A stretch of DNA of 64,000 bases from G038396625 sp038396625 (GCA_038396625.1 CP121688.1:1488001-1552000), one strand, 5' to 3'. Numbered from the stretch's first letter, positions 8,429 to 17,000 are shown. A program made the numbers and translations. The notes: generated from the letters alone by a model not told the origin.

Positions 8429-9208
8429 ATGAAAATATGGATTGTTCAACGAAAGATTATTTTTAGCACACTGTTGATCGTAGTATTGGTAGGATTGGCC
8501 TTTGTGTATTTAAGTGATTTTGGGGATATGATTGTTGGCGTAATGAATAAGGACAAAGTTTTACCAATATATTGCGTAAACACAGAAGAAAAAAAGATTG
8601 CCATAAGCTTTGATGCAGCTTGGGGGGATCAATATACCAGCGGCATATTAGATACTCTTGATCAATATAATGTCAAAACAACCTTTTTTTTAGTAGGATT
8701 TTGGGTTGACAAATATCCAGATATGGTAAAAAAAATCCATGAGAGAGGTCATGATGTTGAAAATCACTCAAGTACACACCCCCATATGTCCAAATTATCT
8801 TCTGAGCAAATAGCACAAGAGCTAAATACAACAGGAGATAAAATAGAGAAAATAACAGGTAAAAAACCTATATTATTTAGACCACCTTTTGGAGATTACA
8901 ATAATCGATTAATTGAAACAGCGAAAGAGAATGGTTATTATACGATTCAATGGGATGTAGACTCATTAGATTGGAAGGAATTGGGTGTACAGCCAGTGGT
9001 AGATAGGGTTACAAGAAATGTGAAGAATGGATCGATTGTATTATTTCATAATAATGCAAAATATGTTTTAGAATATTTGCCTTTCGTCATTGAGAGATTG
9101 CAAAAAGAGGGTTACCAGATTGTACCTATCTCTCAATTAATTATAAAAGATGATTATTATATTGATCATACAGGAATGCAAAAAAAACGTAGTAATGATG
9201 ATATATAA
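8429..9208 (+). CDS. pdaB: PdaB-type sporulation polysaccharide deacetylase
   Basis: A 259-residue membrane-anchored NodB-fold protein. One uncleaved N-terminal segment (residues about 10-28) is followed by the deacetylase domain. Its metal and active-site blocks are SFDAAWGDQYT (the FDAAWG variant typical of PdaB), NHSSTHPHM, RPPFGDYN, QWDVDSLDW and IVLFHNN. In Bacillus, PdaB is needed to maintain the spore cortex, so an envelope role in the spore is likely. GGGGGAG lies 8 nt before the ATG. It is a single gene; the orphan Mur-type ligase gene follows beyond a terminator. Confidence 0.88.
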   Translation: MKIWIVQRKIIFSTLLIVVLVGLAFVYLSDFGDMIVGVMNKDKVLPIYCVNTEEKKIAISFDAAWGDQYTSGILDTLDQYNVKTTFFLVGFWVDKYPDMVKKIHERGHDVENHSSTHPHMSKLSSEQIAQELNTTGDKIEKITGKKPILFRPPFGDYNNRLIETAKENGYYTIQWDVDSLDWKELGVQPVVDRVTRNVKNGSIVLFHNNAKYVLEYLPFVIERLQKEGYQIVPISQLIIKDDYYIDHTGMQKKRSNDDI

Positions 9209-9473
9209 TATCATGTCATTATAAGTAGAGCGTTTGCGTAAATGTATTTCCGATATTTTGTAATGATCACTAGATGGTGATAGCATGTAGATGCTAGGTC
9301 ATAGGATTTACTACGTTATTTCGTAAAATTATTTTACTGAAAAAATTACCAATGGCAATAGATCAGATCGAGGTATGGAAAAATTTTTATACCTCGATTT
9401 ATTTGTACATATTTAATGGATAGCTGAGAAGAATATAATAAAGAAATAGGACTACAAAATAGGAGAGAGTGTT
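9209..9473 (+). other. Intergenic region with one terminator
   Basis: There is no coding sequence. A 10-bp perfect hairpin ATCGAGGTAT/ATACCTCGAT at 9367-9376 and 9389-9398, followed by TTATTTG, is a likely terminator. The 150 bases before it contain no recognised element; its distance from the pdaB stop codon leaves room for a short untranslated transcript. Confidence 0.6.
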
Positions 9474-10655
9474 ATGCTGAATTATGATGATACAATAGAA
9501 AAATTAAAAATTATTGGCGTAACCGGAACTAATGGAAAAACGACAACAGCTAAACTTCTATGCCACATTTTAGATGAGGAAGGTGTACGTGTAGGGTTTA
9601 TCAACAGTGAAGAAATAAGTATAGCAAATAGAATTATCTCAAGGGGAGAGACCAAGGATCTCTACCAACACCTACATAATATGGCACAAAAGGGTATAGA
9701 AATTATTGTAGTAGAAATAAATGACCAATCTTTTTCGATTGAAAGTTTAGAAAAGATGAGATTTGATGCAATAGTTCATACCAATATAGAAATAAGCCAT
9801 ATAAGGGAAGAAGAGGCAAAAAAATATATAGCATTTCAACAAAGAATTTTTAGCCGCCTTACAGAAAATGGCATAGGTATTATTAATATAGATGACAAAA
9901 ACAACATAAAATTATTGGAGAACATAGGTAACCGATTGATGATCACCTATGGGCTTTGTACAAGAGCAACGATTACTGCATCTAGCATAGATATTGCTCC
10001 TACCATTAAATTTAATTGTTGTATCCAAAGAGGTATCACCAACTGCAATGAGATTGAAATTGATCCCATGGAATTTCCAGTCTATATTCATTTGTTGGGA
10101 AGGCATAATGTATATAACGCATTGGCAGCAGTTACGGCAAGCTTGATGTATGGTGTTTTGCCAGAAAATGTTGGAAAATATATAAAATCTTTCGAAGGGC
10201 TAAAGAGAAGAATGTATTTGGTATACGATCAAGAGTATAAGATTATTGATGACATGAGTCACAATCCTCCAAGCTATGAGGCAGCGTTAGAAACGATTCA
10301 GGGAGTAGATTATGAGAGACTATATATTGTGAATGCCATTATGGGAAATAGGGGGGTCACTGTAAATAGGTATAATAGTCTTGCTTTATGTAATTGGATA
10401 AAAGCAATGAAGTATGCCAAAATTGTGATCACGAGTAGCCAAGATTCGGTGAAAGAGATAGATCAAGTATTAGAAAAAGAAAAAGAAATAGTGCATCAAA
10501 CCTTAAAAGAAAATAATCTCACTTATGAATATAAAGATAAGCTAAGGGAAGCAATTCAACTTACTCTTTCAGAGGTAGGAAAAAACGATTTGGTGTTACT
10601 GCTAGGTCAGCGAGGAATGGATGAGGGAGAAAACATCATCAAACAATTGTTGTAA
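9474..10655 (+). CDS. Orphan Mur-ligase-family protein lacking the N-terminal domain
   Basis: A 393-residue protein consisting of the central ATPase and C-terminal domains of Mur ligases, starting directly at the P-loop GVTGTNGKTTT (15-25). The ATP-domain block LGRHNVYNALAA is present. The position normally occupied by DYAHTP or DYAHNP reads DDMSHNPPS, the EVSSH block reads VEINDQSFS, and the DNPR motif that selects meso-diaminopimelate in MurE is absent. It is therefore not MurC, D, E or F in the normal sense. It may ligate an amino acid to another carrier; the substrate is unknown. AGGAGAG precedes the ATG. It is flanked by terminators and not in a division cluster. Confidence 0.8.
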   Translation: MLNYDDTIEKLKIIGVTGTNGKTTTAKLLCHILDEEGVRVGFINSEEISIANRIISRGETKDLYQHLHNMAQKGIEIIVVEINDQSFSIESLEKMRFDAIVHTNIEISHIREEEAKKYIAFQQRIFSRLTENGIGIINIDDKNNIKLLENIGNRLMITYGLCTRATITASSIDIAPTIKFNCCIQRGITNCNEIEIDPMEFPVYIHLLGRHNVYNALAAVTASLMYGVLPENVGKYIKSFEGLKRRMYLVYDQEYKIIDDMSHNPPSYEAALETIQGVDYERLYIVNAIMGNRGVTVNRYNSLALCNWIKAMKYAKIVITSSQDSVKEIDQVLEKEKEIVHQTLKENNLTYEYKDKLREAIQLTLSEVGKNDLVLLLGQRGMDEGENIIKQLL

Positions 10656-10681
10656 ACAATAGGTTTTAAAGCATATAAACC

Positions 10682-10713
10682 AAAAGAGAAAGCTTAGAAT
10701 TCTCTTTTTTTTT
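10682..10713 (+). terminator. Intrinsic terminator
   Basis: A 9-bp stem AAAAGAGAA/TTCTCTTTT with a 9-nt loop is followed by a T run. It terminates the Mur-type ligase gene. Confidence 0.8.
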
Positions 10714-10811
10714 GTTTAATAATCATAATCTCGTCCGAAGCTGAATAAATATAGTTGTAGATTAACCCTGAAAAAATACATAAGAATTCAGGAAGGAGCG
10801 TGGGGGGTTAG

Positions 10812-11465
10812 ATGTCAGATAAAGTGATTGAGACGAATATGGTTACAATTGTGGGAGATGTATATTCTCCTTTGGTTTTTAGCCACGAAATGTACGGTGA
10901 GGGTTTTTATACCTTTGATTTGAAAGTGCCTAGACTGAGTGATTATAATGATGTACTACCGATAACTGTTTCGGAACGGCTGATCGTAGATTTAAATTTA
11001 GATATAGGAAAGACGATAAAAATTCAAGGACAGCTGCGATCCTATAACAAATACGTAAATGGTACGAATAAATTGGTATTAACCGTTTTTGCCAGAGATG
11101 TAGCAATTTATGCTGAGGAAGAAGATGCAATTAAGAATCCAAATCAAATTTTCTTAGATGGTTATATTTGTAAAAATCCAATATATCGATCGACACCTTT
11201 TGGAAGAGAAATAACGGATATGTTAATTGCAGTAAATAGACCGTATAATAAGTCGGATTATATTCCATGCATCGCATGGGGCAGAAATGCTCGTTTCTCA
11301 GAGAAACTAGAGGTAGGAGATCACATTAGAATTTGGGGCAGGGCACAAAGTAGGGAATATCAAAAAAAAATAAATGAAGAGCAAACAGTGACAAAAGTAG
11401 CCTATGAAGTTTCTATATCGAAAATGGAAATTTGTGAAGACGGCAATAATAAAGAATTTAAATAA
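10812..11465 (+). CDS. Tandem OB-fold single-stranded DNA-binding-like protein
   Basis: A 217-residue protein with two SSB/PriB-type OB folds in one chain. The first spans about 8-100 (TNMVTIVGDV, FYTFDLKVPRL, KTIKIQGQLRSYNK). The second spans about 112-207 (NQIFLDGYI, TPFGREITDMLIAVNRP, IPCIAWGRNARF, DHIRIWGRAQSREY, AYEVSISKMEI). The second half carries the better SSB consensus. The usual acidic SSB tail (DDDIPF) is missing, so it is not the main replicative SSB. It is a paralogue with possible roles in recombination, repair or sporulation. GGGGGG precedes the ATG by 5 nt. Confidence 0.78.
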   Translation: MSDKVIETNMVTIVGDVYSPLVFSHEMYGEGFYTFDLKVPRLSDYNDVLPITVSERLIVDLNLDIGKTIKIQGQLRSYNKYVNGTNKLVLTVFARDVAIYAEEEDAIKNPNQIFLDGYICKNPIYRSTPFGREITDMLIAVNRPYNKSDYIPCIAWGRNARFSEKLEVGDHIRIWGRAQSREYQKKINEEQTVTKVAYEVSISKMEICEDGNNKEFK

Positions 11466-11530
11466 GTGATGTACAATAAAAATATGGAATGCCTTCAGCA
11501 GAAGATAGATAATATAAAAAAGAAGGATAC

Positions 11531-11595
11531 AAAACACACTTTCTAGTAGGCGTATGGATAGATTCAATACTGCCTATTAAAAAGTGTGTTTTTGC
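11531..11595 (+). terminator. Long hairpin, probable terminator
   Basis: The outer stem is 12 bp (AAAACACACTTT at 11531-11542 with AAAGTGTGTTTT at 11581-11592). The inner stem is 8 bp (TAGTAGGC with GCCTATTA). A T-rich end follows. It is longer than an ordinary terminator and could also be a stable small RNA. Confidence 0.6.
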
Positions 11596-11694
11596 ATATA
11601 AGGAACAAAGGGGAATGATTGCCTCTTATCCTTTACGGAGGTATAAAAAGCCATTATAATGAAAGTAAAAACAATAAGTAAGGAAGTGATAAAA

Positions 11695-11826
11695 ATGAAC
11701 TATTGGATGATAGGGTGGGCCATTCTTTTGATTATATTAGTTTCAATACAATATTCTCTTAATAAGATTATTATGCTTTTAAAAGAAATAAAAAATGTAT
11801 TGTATAGATTGAATGTAAAAGACTAA
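11695..11826 (+). CDS. 43-residue single-pass membrane protein
   Basis: A short reading frame with AAGGAAG 9 nt before its ATG. The predicted protein begins with a hydrophobic segment of about 20 residues (YWMIGWAILLIILVSIQY) and continues as an amphipathic, basic helix ending NVLYRLNVKD. That layout is typical of real small membrane proteins. It lies alone between the SSB-like gene with its terminator and the PfkB kinase promoter. I do not recognise a family, and no function is proposed. Conservation across related genomes would settle whether it is a gene. Confidence 0.55.
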   Translation: MNYWMIGWAILLIILVSIQYSLNKIIMLLKEIKNVLYRLNVKD

Positions 11827-11952
11827 ATAAAATTGATAAACTAGGATTGTGGTAGTATAGGATTGTAGTGGGAAATTATATAAAATAAGTATAGGAGTGA
11901 CAAATAAAACTGCTTCTTTTGTCGGTATATGTGGTTTAAAGGAAAAAACTCT

Positions 11953-11981
11953 TTGCAAATAGAGACATTTATGTTTATAAT
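11953..11981 (+). promoter_or_regulatory. Sigma-A-type promoter of the PfkB kinase gene
   Basis: TTGCAA (11953-11958), a 17-bp spacer, then a perfect TATAAT (11976-11981) lie about 55 bp before the kinase start. Confidence 0.65.
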
Positions 11982-12035
11982 AGATGTGTATCTTTTTGTT
12001 ATTTAGTATATTTAACAGCGTAAGAAGGGGATTAT

Positions 12036-12968
12036 ATGATTACTACAGTTACCTTGAATCCTGCAATTGATCGGGCATATATCATCAATAATTTTAAACC
12101 TAATCAAAAATACCGAGTAGATGATGTTAAAATTACTGCTGGGGGAAAAGGTTTAAATGTAGCGAGAGTGGCATCAATTTTGGGGGAAAAAGTAAATGCA
12201 ACGGGTTTGCTTGGAGGATATTCTGGAAAGTTTATTAAAGAAGAATTAGATAAGCTCAACATTCATACTTCCTTTGTGTCTATTCATGAGTCTTCTAGAA
12301 TTTTTACTGCAATTGTAGATCCATTTAATAATACAGAAACCATTGTAGGAGAAGATGGACCTGTAGTAACCAAAACCGAATTAAATGCATTTGTAAAAGA
12401 ATTTGTAAAAATTTTAAAATATAGTGACATCATTGTGGCAGCGGGGAGTGTACCAAAAGGACTGCCAAAGACGATATATGGAGATATGGTAAAAATTGCG
12501 AAAGACAATAATGTTCGCATGATTATTGATGCTTCAGGAAGTTATTTGAAAGAAGCGATTAAAGCAAAGCCTTTTATGATTAAGCCAAACTTAGAGGAAT
12601 TAAAAGAATTGGTAGGCTATGAACTCGACAGTGAACATAAAATTATCTATGAATCAAAATATATTTGTAGACAGGGTATTAAAGTAGTAGGAATTTCGCT
12701 GGGGGAAAAAGGTGCTATTTTTACCACAGAAGATGGTGTTTACAAGGTATGTGCTCCTAAGGTATCTCCAGTAAATTCGGTAGGATGTGGAGATGCTTTT
12801 GTGGCGGGTTTCGCAGTATCTCTGTATAGACAGAATAATTTAGAAGAAGCTTTTAAATTAGCAGTAGCAGCAGGAACAGCCAATGTTGTTGAAGAGAAAA
12901 TTGGTTATATAGATCAAGAAGAGGTTAGAAGATTTTATGATGAAGTGAAAATGATAAGGTTGGATTAA
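12036..12968 (+). CDS. PfkB-family hexose-phosphate kinase (1-phosphofructokinase-like)
   Basis: A 310-residue ribokinase-fold sugar kinase. The N-terminal start ITTVTLNPAIDRAY and the block ITAGGKGLNVARVA are those of 1-phosphofructokinase and tagatose-6-phosphate kinase. The C-terminal signature VGCGDAFVAGF holds the catalytic Asp, with Cys where GAGD or GSGD is usual. It phosphorylates a hexose monophosphate, most probably fructose-1-phosphate or tagatose-6-phosphate. No fru operon partner (PTS, DeoR) lies beside it, so the substrate is uncertain. GAAGGGG lies 7 nt before the ATG. It ends in its own terminator. Confidence 0.85.
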   Translation: MITTVTLNPAIDRAYIINNFKPNQKYRVDDVKITAGGKGLNVARVASILGEKVNATGLLGGYSGKFIKEELDKLNIHTSFVSIHESSRIFTAIVDPFNNTETIVGEDGPVVTKTELNAFVKEFVKILKYSDIIVAAGSVPKGLPKTIYGDMVKIAKDNNVRMIIDASGSYLKEAIKAKPFMIKPNLEELKELVGYELDSEHKIIYESKYICRQGIKVVGISLGEKGAIFTTEDGVYKVCAPKVSPVNSVGCGDAFVAGFAVSLYRQNNLEEAFKLAVAAGTANVVEEKIGYIDQEEVRRFYDEVKMIRLD

Positions 12969-12983
12969 TATGCCAACCTTTTT
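12956..12983 (+). terminator. Terminator overlapping the kinase stop codon
   Basis: An 8-bp perfect stem AAGGTTGG/CCAACCTT with a 9-nt loop containing the TAA stop codon is followed by TTTCTG. Confidence 0.75.
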
Positions 12984-13045
12984 CTGTACAAAATAACTAG
13001 TGGAAGATAGAATCTTATTTTTATCATGATAAGGAGGTGTAGAAG

Positions 13046-14812
13046 ATGCATCTCACAAAAATTGTTTCGACAGTTCAAAGTGTTGCAGAGGCAATAGCAA
13101 GCGTTATAAATGTGGATGTAACCATTGTAGATCATTATCTTTATAGAATTGCAGCCACAGGGCGCTATAAAAATGATATAGGTGCTAAGGTGAGTGAAAA
13201 CTCTGTTTTTGGGTTTACGTTAAAACGTGGGAAAAGTTTTATTATTGAAAACCCTAGAAAACATGAGGCTTGCTTAAAATGTGAAGATAAACTAAGTTGT
13301 AAAGAGCATGCAGAGGTTTCCTGTCCTATTAAAATTAATGATCAAACCATAGGGGTAATTGGACTAATTGCATTTGAAGAAAAGCAGAAACATGCCATGA
13401 TGGATAACCAAACAAATCTAATGGCATTTTTACACAGAATGGCAGAGTTAATTGCTTCGAAACTGTTAGAACAAGAGAAAACAGACAGAATTAAATTACT
13501 AGCAAGGGAATTGGAAATTGTATTAGATTCTGTGGATACAGGAATCATCGCAGTTGACGACAATGGAGATTTTCTACATTACAATATTAAAGCAGTTCAA
13601 CTCTTTCAAATTGATGAAAAAAAAGCTGCCACCATGAATATAAAAGAATTACTTCTCAATTTGAATATAAATACTTTGATGAAAAAAAATGTGGCTATAA
13701 AAAATAAAGCATTCACCTATAAGAAAAATACATATCACTTTCGAGGAATTTTTAATGCAAATCCTATTGTTATAGGAGATAAAAATGTGGGTATGGTTTT
13801 TACCTTTAGTAATATTTCGGAGATGCTTAACGTAGTCAATGATATTGCTACAGGGACGATCGCAACTAGCTTAGATCATATTATTGGCAATAGTACGGAG
13901 ATAAAAAAGGTAAAGGAAAATGCGGCAAAGGCAGCCAAAACAACTTCTACAGTTTTAATTCAAGGAGAGAGTGGTACAGGAAAAGAGCTATTTGCCCGAG
14001 CCATCCATTTTCATAGTAACCGATCAAAAGGACCCTTTATTCCTATTAATTGTGCAGCGATTCCAGAGCAGTTGTTGGAAAGTGAACTCTTTGGTTATGA
14101 GGAAGGAGCTTTTACAGGATCTAAAAGAGGTGGTAAGACAGGAAAGTTTGAGTTAGCCAATAAAGGAACTTTGTTTTTAGATGAAATAGGAGATATGCCC
14201 ATTCATTTACAAACAAAGCTATTGAGGGTTTTACAAGAATACATGATTGAAAAAGTTGGTGGAAAAGACTTAATTCCAATAGATGTACGAATTATTGCAG
14301 CTACCCATCAAAACCTAGAACAAAAAGTACTCGAAGGAGAATTTAGAGAAGATTTGTTTTATCGTTTAAATGTGATTCCTTTAAATATTCCACCTTTAAG
14401 AGCAAGAAAAGAAGATATTGTTATTTTAGTAAAAGAGTTGCTGGAGAAATGTAATAGAAAATTAGAAAAGCATATTTTAGATATTGATAGGGCTGTACTA
14501 GAAATATTTATGACCTATCAATGGCCTGGTAATGTAAGAGAATTAGAAAATACAGTGGAATATGCAGTAAACATGTGTATAGGTAATGTGATAAAAGAAG
14601 GAGATTTGCCGAATCGTTTTAAGTGTATAGAGATTGTCTCTATGGAAACGAAAACAGAATCCATTACACCGATAAAAGAATTAGAAATAAGAGAAATACA
14701 AAAAGCTTTAAATTATTACGGTAATACAAAGCAGGCAATCAGTAAAGCTGCAAATGCTTTAGGAATGGGAAGAGCAACCTTGTATAGAAAAATCAAAGAG
14801 TATCATCTATGA
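13046..14812 (+). CDS. Sigma-54-dependent activator, probable regulator of cyuA
   Basis: A 588-residue enhancer-binding protein. The N-terminal GAF-like region (about 10-145) contains a tight cysteine group (EACLKCEDKLSCKEH, then EVSC), a plausible metal or redox sensor. A PAS domain follows (about 160-255). The AAA+ domain has GESGTGKE (about 308), Walker B GTLFLDEIGD and FREDLFYRLN, and the C-terminus is a Fis-type helix-turn-helix (AISKAANALGMGRATLYRK). The sigma-54 loop reads GAFTGS rather than GAFTGA, a tolerated but notable variant. AAGGAGGTG lies 7 nt before the ATG. The next gene downstream, cyuA, has a -24/-12 promoter, so cysteine is the likely signal. Confidence 0.9.
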   Translation: MHLTKIVSTVQSVAEAIASVINVDVTIVDHYLYRIAATGRYKNDIGAKVSENSVFGFTLKRGKSFIIENPRKHEACLKCEDKLSCKEHAEVSCPIKINDQTIGVIGLIAFEEKQKHAMMDNQTNLMAFLHRMAELIASKLLEQEKTDRIKLLARELEIVLDSVDTGIIAVDDNGDFLHYNIKAVQLFQIDEKKAATMNIKELLLNLNINTLMKKNVAIKNKAFTYKKNTYHFRGIFNANPIVIGDKNVGMVFTFSNISEMLNVVNDIATGTIATSLDHIIGNSTEIKKVKENAAKAAKTTSTVLIQGESGTGKELFARAIHFHSNRSKGPFIPINCAAIPEQLLESELFGYEEGAFTGSKRGGKTGKFELANKGTLFLDEIGDMPIHLQTKLLRVLQEYMIEKVGGKDLIPIDVRIIAATHQNLEQKVLEGEFREDLFYRLNVIPLNIPPLRARKEDIVILVKELLEKCNRKLEKHILDIDRAVLEIFMTYQWPGNVRELENTVEYAVNMCIGNVIKEGDLPNRFKCIEIVSMETKTESITPIKELEIREIQKALNYYGNTKQAISKAANALGMGRATLYRKIKEYHL

Positions 14813-14815
14813 CTG

Positions 14816-14878
14816 TCTCAAAATGATAAAAATTTCTCATAATGGGACTGTTGTAGATGATTTTTTCTCGTTTTGAGA
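14816..14878 (+). promoter_or_regulatory. Candidate upstream activator sites for cyuA
   Basis: Three copies of the pattern TCTCNNNNTGNNA lie at 14816-14828 (TCTCAAAATGATA), 14835-14847 (TCTCATAATGGGA) and 14866-14878 (TCTCGTTTTGAGA). The last sits in a perfect inverted repeat TTCTC-N5-GAGAA (14865-14879). They fall about 43-105 bp upstream of the -24 element, where sigma-54 activators bind. Assignment to the adjacent activator is inferred. Confidence 0.55.
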
Positions 14879-14918
14879 ATGCTATCATAAAATACTAGGA
14901 AATTCCGCGCTTTTTTTG

Positions 14919-14934
14919 TTGGCATAGATATTGC
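14919..14934 (+). promoter_or_regulatory. Sigma-54 (-24/-12) promoter of cyuA
   Basis: TTGGCATAGATATTGC matches the consensus TTGGCACnnnnnTTGC with the exact 10-bp spacing between GG and GC. Transcription should start near 14946, just before the ribosome site of cyuA. Confidence 0.88.
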
Positions 14935-14972
14935 GAAATAGTGTAATAGAAGAAAATAAAGGAGGAATTTCC

Positions 14973-16268
14973 GTGGAATTAAAAGGTAAGATTGTTGAAA
15001 TCTTGCACAAAGAGGTTGTCCCTGCAATGGGTTGTACTGAACCAGTAGCAGTAGCTCTAGCATGTGCAAAATCTAAGGAATTGCTTGTCTTTAATACAGT
15101 AGAATATGTAGAAATTTGGGTCAGTGCAAATGTCTACAAAAATGGGTTATCTGTTGGCGTCCCCTATACAGGAGAGTCAGGATTACCGATTGCCGGTGCA
15201 TTAGGGATTGTGGCAGGAAAAAGTAATAAAGATTTAAGTGTGCTAGAAGGAATTTGTGAAGAGGAATTAGAATTAGCTAAAAAACTGTTAGCTAGCAAGA
15301 AACTATCTATAAGAATAAAAGATACGGATGAAAAAATATATGTGGAAGTAAATTTTGTAACAGATGGAGGAAGTGCAAAAACGATTATTCAGGGAAAGCA
15401 TAATCAGTTTACTTATTTGGAAAGGAACGGTGAAATATTACTTGATCTACAAGACATAGATCAAGAGAAAAAAGAAGATGTAGAAACAATATATAACTTG
15501 AAGATTAGAGAGATTATTGAAGTCATTGAAAATATACCTTTTGAAAAGATTCGATTTATGTTAGATGGATTGAAGATGAATGAAAAAATTGCTAAGGTGG
15601 GACTAGATCATCACAAAGGCATGGGTGTAGGGGTTGCTATTTATGAGAGTATCAAACAAGGTATTTTAGCAGATGACTTAATGAATAATGCTATGATGCT
15701 CACGGCGGCTGGTTCAGATGCAAGAATGTCGGGAGAGACGATGTTGGTGATGAGTAGCAATGGAAGTGGCAATAATGGATTGACAGCTATACTTCCTATT
15801 GTTGCTTACAAAAACAAATTCTATGTAGAAGAAGAAAGACTAGCCAAGGCATTAGCCATTAGTCATATGATCAATAGCTATATAAAATATTATATAGGAA
15901 GATTGTCAGCATTGTGTGGTTGTGGCGTAGCAGCTGCAACGGGAGCAAGTGTGGCACTCACATGGTTAATGCAAGGAAATAAGGATCAAATAGATGGTGC
16001 GATTAAAAATATGGCCGCCAATATAAGTGGTATGATTTGCGATGGTGCAAAAGTAGGATGTGCTTTAAAACTTTCAACAGCAGCTTCTACGGCTGTACAG
16101 TCAGCGTTATTAGCAATCAATAATAAAATTGTGCCCTCGAAAAATGGTATTGTTGCAGAAACAGCAGAAGAGACTATAAAAAATCTAGGGACTTTATCAG
16201 TAGAAGGAATGGCGATTACAGACCATGTAATATTACAGGTTATGGGAAATATGCAGTCAGTGTCGTAG
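14973..16268 (+). CDS. cyuA: L-cysteine desulfidase / UPF0597 family
   Basis: A 431-residue member of the CyuA/YhaM (UPF0597) family, an Fe-S enzyme degrading L-cysteine to pyruvate, ammonia and sulfide. Motifs include VVPAMGCTEPVAVALA at the N-terminus, NGSGNNGLTAILP in the middle, the Cys-rich block ALCGCGVAAATGAS and the later DGAKVGCALK; these cysteines are the likely cluster ligands. The GTG at 14973 is chosen: AAAGGAGG lies 8 nt upstream, whereas the upstream in-frame TTG at 14931 lies inside the promoter. Expression is expected to need sigma-54 and the adjacent 588-residue activator. Confidence 0.88.
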   Translation: MELKGKIVEILHKEVVPAMGCTEPVAVALACAKSKELLVFNTVEYVEIWVSANVYKNGLSVGVPYTGESGLPIAGALGIVAGKSNKDLSVLEGICEEELELAKKLLASKKLSIRIKDTDEKIYVEVNFVTDGGSAKTIIQGKHNQFTYLERNGEILLDLQDIDQEKKEDVETIYNLKIREIIEVIENIPFEKIRFMLDGLKMNEKIAKVGLDHHKGMGVGVAIYESIKQGILADDLMNNAMMLTAAGSDARMSGETMLVMSSNGSGNNGLTAILPIVAYKNKFYVEEERLAKALAISHMINSYIKYYIGRLSALCGCGVAAATGASVALTWLMQGNKDQIDGAIKNMAANISGMICDGAKVGCALKLSTAASTAVQSALLAINNKIVPSKNGIVAETAEETIKNLGTLSVEGMAITDHVILQVMGNMQSVS

Positions 16269-16469
16269 GGAATATATGAAAAGGAAAAATCATGGTGTGA
16301 TTGTATAATAAAAGCATGTTTTGTTTTCTCTCAAGAATAAATAGGCTTTGTTGAAAAAGGGTAATATAATTGACAAAGAAATAGATATACATTAGAATAT
16401 TGATAACATATTCTAGCGTAGTTTGTAGAAATGTGTCGATATAGACGGAAACTGGAGGGAAAACTAAGT

Positions 16470-17000
16470 ATGGATGTAACGAAAAAACGAAAAGAGGTAT
16501 TATTCACAAGAGAGGATATTAATAAGAGGGTTGCCGAATTAGGAAAACAAATCACAGAGGAATATAAAGATAAAAAGTTAATGGTAATATCTCTTTTGAA
16601 AGGAAGTTTTATTTTCACTTCTGATCTTGTAAGAGAAATAGATGCTCCTGTAAAAATTGAATTTATGGCCACTTCTAGCTATGGGCATAGTGAAGAATCA
16701 TCTGGCAAAGTAAATATATTGTATGATTTAAATGCGGATATTCAAGGCTATGATGTGTTAGTAGTAGATGATATTGCTGATACAGGGATAACTATGAAAT
16801 TTGTTTTAAAACATTTAGAAGCGAAAGCGCCAGCAAGTATAAAATGTTGTGTTCTTTTAGATAAACCTTCTCGAAGAAAAACTGAATTAGAAGCAGATTA
16901 CGTTGGATTTACCATACCTGATAAATTTATTGTAGGCTATGGATTGAATTATGGGGATTATTATAGAAATGTCCCTTATGTATTTGCTTTTGTAGATTAA
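16470..17000 (+). CDS. hpt: Hypoxanthine phosphoribosyltransferase
   Basis: A 176-residue cytoplasmic purine-salvage enzyme converting hypoxanthine or guanine plus PRPP to the nucleotide. The PRPP-binding signature VLVVDDIADTGIT is perfect. The flexible N-terminal LLKGSFIF block, the catalytic-loop SSYGHSEESSG and the C-terminal VGYGLNYGDYYRNVPYV are also present. The ATG at 16470 follows GGAGGG; an upstream in-frame ATG at 16431 has no ribosome site. In many Firmicutes this gene sits by tilS and ftsH, but here it stands alone with its own terminator. Confidence 0.95.
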   Translation: MDVTKKRKEVLFTREDINKRVAELGKQITEEYKDKKLMVISLLKGSFIFTSDLVREIDAPVKIEFMATSSYGHSEESSGKVNILYDLNADIQGYDVLVVDDIADTGITMKFVLKHLEAKAPASIKCCVLLDKPSRRKTELEADYVGFTIPDKFIVGYGLNYGDYYRNVPYVFAFVD

